Shown in pieces: positions 57,357 through 64,000 of a stretch of DNA of 64,000 nucleotides. Within the stretch, counting starts at the first letter, position 1. The number at the start of each line of letters is the position of its first letter. The notes below the pieces were generated by a model, which had not been told where the DNA came from, searched no databases, and saw only the letters and a program-made list of their open reading frames with translations. A program made the position numbers and the translations under genes. Origin of the DNA: Periplaneta americana (lineage: Eukaryota; Arthropoda; Insecta; Blattodea; Blattidae); the NCBI RefSeq assembly GCF_040183065.1, contig NC_091120.1, positions 74,812,708-74,876,707 of the forward strand, read 5' to 3'.

Positions 57357-59221
57357 GTTCAATAATGTTAGAAACACGTTTATTTTTTTTCAGTCAGTTT
57401 GTTAATAGCTTGGTAACGCCAATATTTCTGTATCTTCTCTATGGATATTGTGTACATCACTTTTGCTATCTATAGGCCTATGACTATCGAAAAAAAGATC
57501 GATTTCTGAAGTCGCCAACAGCAAAGACTGAAGAATTATTTTTATTATATACTAGAATGTTCGTCATTGACCCATATGAAGCCAGTTATGTAGACCAATT
57601 TATTGACAGGGTCGTTGTCCAGGATGCAGCATAGAAGGCTAGTCTACGCTACACCCGTGAAGAAATTAGATGATGATGGAGATTTGTTGAGATGCCAGTG
57701 GGGAACCAGAGCTCACGGAAGAAACCCCTGCGCTACCTGGACCACGGTGTTGCCCAATACAAGTTATAAATTAGGGGTACAGATTAAAGAATGTTGTATC
57801 TTAAGCACCGGAGGCTATATTTTGATATGAAGAGGTTTTGTGGGTACTAGTAGACGTTCACAAGGAGTTGGTGTGAATTGTTTGCAGAAGTGGTTCTTTA
57901 TATTTAGCATGGAAAGTGAATCACGACCTTTCGGCTACCCAGTCATTTACAGAATAAGATTGGTAAGCACAATAAGCCTTAAGTTGCAGTGTAAACCTTT
58001 GGGTTCCTCCTCTGTAAAAGAGAAAAAATGTGGACAGTCGGAGGAGTTTTTCTTGCACACGAAGAGAGAGACTGTCGCACAAATCGTCTTGTGGACAATG
58101 TAGAAGTTCATATTTTGGCGAAGCTGATATGTAATATGTGTAAAAAATGAAGTGACAAAAATGTTGTATTAAACATCACATAATACGTTTAACTGACAAC
58201 TTATTTCACGAAATACCAACCGAATTGACAACTTTTTTTCACAAAATACCCACCGAAATAATAGCAGCACCGAACTCCCTAAATCTGTTACTAAACCGTT
58301 ACTTTAATATCCTTTTCAACGTAATGAAGTAGAGAAAAAGACTCGCATGCGGTCTAGACCTATTTTAACATGCGTATAGACTATATAACATTTTAATATT
58401 TCCATTACTTTAGATAAAGAATACATTTTCGTAAATAGAAAGTCAGTATTAGAATTGGACTTAATTTACGAATAGAATTATTTTACTTGAATTTGTGTAA
58501 AATTACATACAATGCTCTTATTCTCTTATTTCAAATTCTGTGCACCGCTACCCCAATCTACTTGGCTTCTCGTTTTCAAAATTTATCCGCATATCATGAG
58601 CTAAGTACCAGTTTTCATCATACCAATTTACTCATTATACCTTAAAATAAGACATCTTCATATTCTTCAACATATATAGATTCATTTAATGGGAATTGGA
58701 ACTTGCTTCCTAGTGGTGTAAGGAGTTGTTGAACAATAACTTCATTTAAGTCAAAATTACATAAATTCTTGCTTAACAAATTAATTACTGATTAATATTT
58801 GTTACAATGAAACTAACATCTGCCCATTCTTATTGTTATGTCTACTATTAATTTCTATAAATAGAATACAAAACCCCTAATGACAAAATCTCATTAAATT
58901 AATGTTATTCTAATTATATAAATATATTTTAAATTTGTATTTTGCTCCCTGACATAGTTCTAGTAAACTTTTATTTAATTTATTTTCATAATTTAATCAA
59001 CTAGCTACCTCAACTTAATTATAATTCTTCACATATTGCAAATAGACTAAATTGAATTACTTTATCTCATAAATAAAGTTATTATTTTTTCGTATAGGTT
59101 TTATCTCAAATTAAATAAAAATGTACTTGTCGTTAAAACTTTACTGAAGAATATTACTGGAAAACCTTCTAAGTGTATTGTAAATATGCATTATTTAAAT
59201 ATGTATGTCGCTATTGTATTA
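57357..59221. other. AT-rich stretch, nothing firmly recognised
   Basis: Open frames at 57603-57830 and 57840-58103 have no motif I recognise. The last part may be 3' UTR of the LINE whose end lies at 59222. Confidence 0.35.
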
Positions 59222-59285
59222 ATTAAGGCTGGTTGAGTGGAAGAGAAGGCCTTATGGCCTTAACACTGCCAGCGAAAATAAAACA
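59222..59285 (+). mobile_element. LINE 3' end
   Basis: GGAAGAGAAGGCCTTATGGC followed by CTTAACACTGCCAGC and AATAAAA. Same 3' end as 18278. Confidence 0.6.
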
Positions 59286-60145
59286 TTCTATTTATTCTAT
59301 AATTACTTATATGCAAATTTGCTATTTAAGTTAGACATGGATCAGAAGAGATTTGAGAAAATGAAGCATGATCAAGAAAACCACAAGTACGAGAAAAAGA
59401 AATGCATTATTGCGAAACTCGTAAAACGGTATGCGTCATATTTGAGATACTGATTTGTAACGTTGGTTTGGTTTATCCTGCATTGACTTAGGCTGTGTTA
59501 TCGAACTATCTGTATTCTATTTATAACGGCAATTGATTGTGTAAGTTATTATCCACATTATCACGTAAGTAGGTATTTGCAATGCTGACACAGACAGTGA
59601 CAAATTGCTTGAAATTGATAGTTACAAATCACAAAATCACGCCATAACTCGATCATGTAATGGAATATCACCGAAAGGTATATATTTAAATTTCCGGTAA
59701 TTCTTGTGGAATATTTGATAAGGAAAGCAGTTCAATAAGGACAGAATTTCTCCGAATGCTTCGGTTTCTCCCGGATTTCCAACCAATTGCTTTTCCTTTA
59801 TTGATAACACTGAAGGGTTATCCGGAAATTTAAATGTTGATTTATCAGCGTTTTCAATTAACAATACAGATAAATTAATGTTTATTATCTCTCATTGTCC
59901 ATAGTTGTCTTCAATAATATGTTTGTTGTTGGTGATTTTTTAGTTATACGAGTGTTTGGGCTATTTTGTTCGTTCCTATGCCTGACGACATAGAATCTAA
60001 AGTTGATGAAGAATACAAAGACTAATATTTTAATAATTCCAAATTGTCTTTGTTAATACAGGTATCGGTATCATAATATAGATCATAGAAATATAGAATA
60101 TTTCAAATTAAAACTTAAAAAACATGCAATTTTAACACTTTTGAA
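59286..60145. other. Stretch without recognised gene
   Basis: A minus-strand frame at 59637-59864 (GETEAFGEILSLLNCFPYQI) has no family I recognise. Confidence 0.35.
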
Positions 60146-60548
60146 AAGTTTTATTAAGAAAGATAATAAGGTTCTTAGGAAAATATTTGGGGCTAAGAGA
60201 AAAGAAGTTACAGGAGAATGGAGAAAGTTACACAACGCAGAACTGCACACATTATATTCTTCACTTGACATAATTAGGAACATTAAATCTAGACGTTTGA
60301 GATGGGCATGGCATGTAGTACGTATGGGCGAATCCAGAAATTCATATAGAGTGTTAGTTGGGAGGCCGGAGGGAAAAAGACCTCTGGGGAGGCCGAGACG
60401 TAGATGAGAGGATAATATTAAAATGGATTTGAGGGAGGTAGGATATAATGATGGAGACTGGATTAATCTTGCACAGGATAGGGACCGATGGCGAGCTTAT
60501 GTTTGAGCGCCAATGAATCTACGAGTTCCTTGAAAGCCATTTGTAAGT
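60146..60548 (+). mobile_element. LINE 3' end with reverse-transcriptase ORF tail
   Basis: It encodes VLRKIFGAKRKEVTGEWRKL, LRWAWHVVRMGESRNSYRVL and KRPLGRPRRR. After a TGA at 60405-60407 come EDNIKMDLREVGYNDGDWIN and AQDRDRWRAYV. It ends CATTTGTAAGTAAGTAAA, a short-repeat tail typical of some LINE clades. 5'-truncated. Confidence 0.8.
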
Positions 60549-60571
60549 AAGTAAATATACCTTGAATATCG

Positions 60572-60680
60572 AACGGCACCGTTTCGGTCTTGGTTTACGT
60601 CTTCGTCAGCGGTTGGTGACTACTGCATCAGCTTGTCTTGTTTCTTGCTTTTACGTAATACCAACGCCGAAACGGTGCTG
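60572..60680. repeat. Inverted repeat with 14-bp arms
   Basis: CGGCACCGTTTCGG near 60573 and CCGAAACGGTGCTG near 60666 pair across about 75 bp. It resembles the GAAACG-containing ends of retroelements but is unassigned. Confidence 0.4.
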
Positions 60681-60689
60681 TCCCGTTAC

Positions 60690-61447
60690 CTGAGGAATAT
60701 TAGGCCTACCTTTTACTTAATATAATTTTAACACTGTTTACAAGTCTTAAATTTGTAAAGATTTATATTTTAATAATGGGTGTTACAAAGGAAGCCTCAA
60801 TAAGAATGTAGAATATTTACTTTTAGTTACAAAAAGAAAAGTTAAAAATTTTTAACTATGAGTAGTATTATTTAATTGTCATCAGTTATAGTTTATGCGA
60901 AACAGTAATACTGTGGCGCCGTTTGTCGATATTTGTTCGAACCAATAATAACAGAAAGAGAACCACAGATGGAGACACTGTTGCCAGTTCAAACACTAGT
61001 AACGACAACGGTTATTTCGGAAAACCATTTTAAACATACAAACCTGTTCAATCCTAGATATCTGTAAGCTATATATACAGACAACTGACGTTTTAGAAAC
61101 AGAAGTTAAAATAATAATTATGTTCAATATTTTAGTAGTTCATGAATAAAAAACATTTCTGTGACAGACGTACTAATATTATGTTAAATTAAATTGACGC
61201 TATTTTCTCAACTTGATACAAATATGACTTGATATTTTTTGAACAGCAACTTGAATTCAAGCAGTTTAAGTTTATGAGTTCTTAGTAAAAGAATAAACTT
61301 TATTCGATATTAGGAAAACCCGTTGAAGCTGTGTGGCAGATTAAGCGTTCGTTGTGAACTCTTATCCTAATACGTCGATCTCCCTCCCATTGACACAGGA
61401 TATGTATACATATATAATATGTATGTATATGTAGTCTACATACACAT
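60690..61447. other. Stretch without recognised feature
   Basis: AT-rich, no element ends or coding motif seen. Confidence 0.4.
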
Positions 61448-61917
61448 ATGAGGAAATAAAATAAACCTGCAGGTTTTAGACCGAATAGCTCATATTGTAA
61501 CAAAAAAGTTTAATGTCATATTGGTGGAAAGTCCGTAGTTTTCTGGCAATAAAATGTATTTTTGTTTCTTTTTTTAAGTTTAACAGTTTGTTATTCGCAA
61601 CTGTTCTAGTATGATCATAATTTTTGTCCATATCGATATAAAATCTAATAACGAATCTTTTATCCCTCTGGTATATATTCCAGTAGCGTGGATGGCTTGT
61701 AAATTTAATTTAAGAACCAGTAATTTGAAGCCACTGATTGATGCGATCAGCTTGCAACATTGTTACCAGAAAGGGAGATGGAAGGTAATTCGATAAGGCA
61801 GACAGACCTGAGTTCGTTGACCTGTTAAATTTGCATTATGAGAAGAAGGTTTTGTATTCATTTACCCTAACGCCCCATTGAAACTGCAAGGTTAGCCTAT
61901 ATCACTTCCATATACAG
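61448..61917 (+). mobile_element. MITE, diverged member of the 20183 family
   Basis: Matches 20190-20650 in the same orientation (AGTTTAATGTCATATTGGTG and GTTTAACAG...TTATTCGC regions). Diverged at both ends. Confidence 0.65.
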
Positions 61918-61931
61918 GGTGGTATGCATAT

Positions 61932-62344
61932 ACAGGGAGGAAATGTAATAATCCTGTAGATTGAAAAGGTTACATGTAAATGAATAGAAAACCTATATTA
62001 CGTTTAGTGATTAAATGCACGGTTAATTAAAAAATTAAGTTTGAAGTTCGAGTAGTCCGGCAACATTATCGCTAATACGCTCTACTCGTAATATAGATGT
62101 AAGAGATCAACGAACTCGGCGAGTCTCCGTACGTAAGCCGCATTCTGCTGAGACGTTGCCACTCGCTCGCTTGTGCAATGGCTTTAATCTAGGGGGTTTT
62201 TAAATTAAATTTACACGAAAACCGTTCACACTATTGAAATACCCCTGAGGACTAAATTATTCTTTATTAGATTTCCTATTGATATGGACAAACATCACGA
62301 ACCTACTCGCAGTAGTTACCCATTGTTAAACATTTGGGAAAAAA
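61932..62344 (-). mobile_element. MITE, same family, inverted next to the previous copy
   Basis: The minus strand matches 20284-20650. The end CAGGGAGGAAATGTAATAAT at 61933 is the family TIR. With the neighbour it forms a large inverted pair. Confidence 0.7.
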
Positions 62345-62446
62345 ACATATTAAACTCTACATAAAGTTTATAGGCATTGTTTATTTTTATATCTGTACTG
62401 TTAAATGAATAATAAAACATACATTACTAGATAAATTTGTCAGAGG

Positions 62447-62448
<2 letters not shown>

Positions 62449-62486
<38 letters not shown>
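62449..62486 (+). repeat. (AAT)n microsatellite
   Basis: About 12 AAT units. Confidence 0.95.
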
Positions 62487-62487
<1 letters not shown>

Positions 62488-62657
62488 AATTCAGTAGTCC
62501 AAATAATGGAGGGACACGTAGTGTACTCCTCGTCCCCCTCCCTGTAACTGCGCCTCTGTCCCTCCATTGTTGCCACATATGTTTTTCAATATATTTGCAT
62601 AGCATCTGTAACGCCAAAAGTAATATTAAACAAAGAAGTACGAACCTGAGTTCTTCA

Positions 62658-63101
62658 CTAAATGCCGAACTGTGTAATGCATTTTCCTAGTTTGTTGATG
62701 TAGTCCGCGTCCAGTTGTCCGCCACAAGCGTCGCTCCCTACACGATGAATCGCAGCGAAGTCATAACACGTAATCTGTCCATCACCATTGCAGTCTCTGG
62801 CGTACCTCAGCATGTAGTTCTGCAGGGACCTCACGGCGCACGTTTCGTCATTGGCGCACCTCACATAAGCGCCATCGGCAAAAGCGTTATCTTGATCCAG
62901 TACAGGTCTGGCCGCGTCATTCCAGTATCCCCAAGTTATTCCCAATGGACCACACGTGTCGGTGCTACAACCAACCTTCAGGTCACAGTTAGAAGTAGCC
63001 AGACAAATACACTGCAAGCATTCGTTGTTGACTGGTCCCTGTTGCATCTCGACTCCGGATATCAACGCGGTAACAATGGTGATGAGGATGTATCTCTCCA
63101 T
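62658..63101 (-). CDS. Invertebrate-type (i-type) lysozyme / destabilase-like protein
   Basis: A single uninterrupted frame of 147 codons from ATG at 63101 to TAG. Residues 1 to about 19 are a hydrophobic signal peptide (MERYILITIVTALISG). The secreted part has 12 cysteines (28, 31, 33, 39, 45, 50, 82, 88, 104, 112, 126, 141). It carries the i-type signature CLQCICLATSNC, GCSTDTCGPLGITWGYW and CNGDGQITCYDFAAIHRVG. Family members cleave peptidoglycan using Glu and Asp (Glu18 and Asp30 in the clam enzyme). Here the Glu position holds Thr36, while Asp48 is kept, so muramidase activity is doubtful; several insect members also lack the Glu. Isopeptidase or other roles remain possible. Length is normal. 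No intron is seen in the coding part; a 5' UTR intron cannot be excluded. Confidence 0.92.
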   Translation of the reverse strand: MERYILITIVTALISGVEMQQGPVNNECLQCICLATSNCDLKVGCSTDTCGPLGITWGYWNDAARPVLDQDNAFADGAYVRCANDETCAVRSLQNYMLRYARDCNGDGQITCYDFAAIHRVGSDACGGQLDADYINKLGKCITQFGI

Positions 63102-63210
63102 TGTTCTGCGGATGATAACGTTCTAAGATTAGCTCTCTTCTCACCGCCGGTGAAGAACTGGAATGCTGTAGATTCTTGTCTGCAAGAGGCTTTAAAGGAT
63201 TTGTATGTGT

Positions 63211-63225
63211 TATTTATATATATAT
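63211..63225 (-). promoter_or_regulatory. Possible TATA box of the lysozyme gene
   Basis: TATATAAATA on the minus strand about 110 bp above the ATG. It lies in a TA repeat, so it may be chance. Confidence 0.3.
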
Positions 63226-63619
63226 ATCCGTGCACTCTCCGCCCTCGAATGCTTGAATGTCTAGGTCGTTACATGCCTCGAAGTGAGTGGTTAAATCTCT
63301 TACGTCAAATATCATGCTAAGATACACGTGTTCTATAGTGCAAAACAGATCCATGTAAAAATATTTCTAAAAATGTTTGGAATCAAATTTAAATGGTTTC
63401 TCTGTAATTTCATTGACCGTTTTAAATTCATTTATCATTTTTCTATGCCACTATAGGCCCTGATTCTAATATTTAGTGTCAATTTTATTCATATAAAATA
63501 CTGTAAATTTGAATGTTACTATTTTGAATACGAAAAAATGTGTAACAACGTCTTCTCTTGTACATTAGTGTTGCGCGGACTCAGTACTGTTATAAGCAAA
63601 ATCATTGTAATTATATACA

Positions 63620-64000
63620 TACATAATAAGGAACTCCGAGATTACCAATCAGCAAATGGAATCGTTAGAAGAGCATTGGAAGGAAAATGTAGAGAAGGGA
63701 ACCTGTTACGTTTCTATAAACTATTATCTGTACCAACGCTTTTATATGGCAATGAATCATGGACTGTGGAAGAATAGAAGGAAATAAAATACAAGCCACT
63801 GAAATTAAATTCCTTTGGTGTCTGTATGGTTTTACAAAAATTGATAAACTATTAAATTAAAATGTAAGACAATCTCTAAATGTAAAAAGAATACCTGACA
63901 AAATAAAAGAAAATAGATTAAAATGGAAATACGTTGACTGAGTGGAGGAAGGTAGGTTGTCTAAAGAAATACTTCTATATAAACCAAAATGGAAAAGGAA
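63620..64000 (+). mobile_element. LINE reverse-transcriptase C-terminal region, runs off the window
   Basis: It encodes IVRRALEGKCREGNLLRFYK then LLSVPTLLYGNESWTVEE and, in broken frames, further tail motifs (EIKFLW-like, RIPDKIKENRLKWKY). This is the typical region after the reverse transcriptase of insect LINEs. At least three lesions. The right part lies beyond 64000. Confidence 0.75.

Noticed and set aside
63102-63140. Tiny intron directly above the lysozyme ATG (GTGAGA...CGCAG)
   Set aside because: It would be about 45 nt with a weak polypyrimidine tract; not convincing.
62715-63320. 201-codon plus-strand frame
   Set aside because: Shadow of the lysozyme gene on the opposite strand; the lysozyme frame has signal peptide, cysteine pattern and family motifs.

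Overview
The window looks like a piece of an insect nuclear genome. It is AT-rich and intron-bearing, and it is packed with tRNA-headed SINEs, LINE ends, mariner/Tc1, Tigger, hAT and Helitron copies, Penelope-like fragments and foldback MITEs. The host genes present (astakine/prokineticin-type cytokines and an invertebrate-type lysozyme) fit an arthropod. A large-genome hemimetabolous insect such as a cockroach is my guess, not something the sequence proves. No bacterial-style operons or CRISPR arrays are present.

The dominant structure is a direct tandem segmental duplication: copy A about 2374-25336 and copy B about 25337-56824. The join at 25336/25337 links the right end of the unit (same sequence as 56700-56824) to the middle of a Penelope-like element that is continuous across 2374. 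The two copies stay collinear for most of their length. Many mobile elements sit in only one copy, so the partner supplies an empty site. A carries a SINE (4251), a short retro-insert (10131), a solo LTR (12265), a SINE (16250) and a LINE tail (18278). B carries a Tigger element (26904), foldback elements (31780, 40784), small MITEs (39104, 43251), SINEs (41291, 41637) and a composite tRNA-headed repeat array (41911-43234). Around 22.25-24.16 kb in A and 48.0-54.8 kb in B the copies are not alignable by eye and hold different transposon debris.

Each copy holds one minus-strand gene of the same design: a TATA promoter with a conserved CRE-like inverted repeat, a short 5' UTR exon, a signal-peptide exon and a cysteine-rich last exon. 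Spliced on paper, each gives a 92-residue secreted protein with the ten cysteines of the prokineticin/astakine (colipase-like) fold. Between the copies the 38 codons of the first coding exon specify the same amino acids, while the last exon has 13 amino-acid replacements and only 2 purely silent codon changes. That pattern suggests fast divergence of the functional domain.

Right of the duplication (56.8-64 kb) lie LINE fragments, an inverted pair of MITEs and, at 62658-63101 on the minus strand, an uninterrupted i-type lysozyme (destabilase) gene whose catalytic Glu position holds Thr. Left of it (1-2.3 kb) are SINEs and a Helitron tip.

All positions, splice sites and comparisons were read by eye. 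Identities, ages and family names below clade level are estimates.
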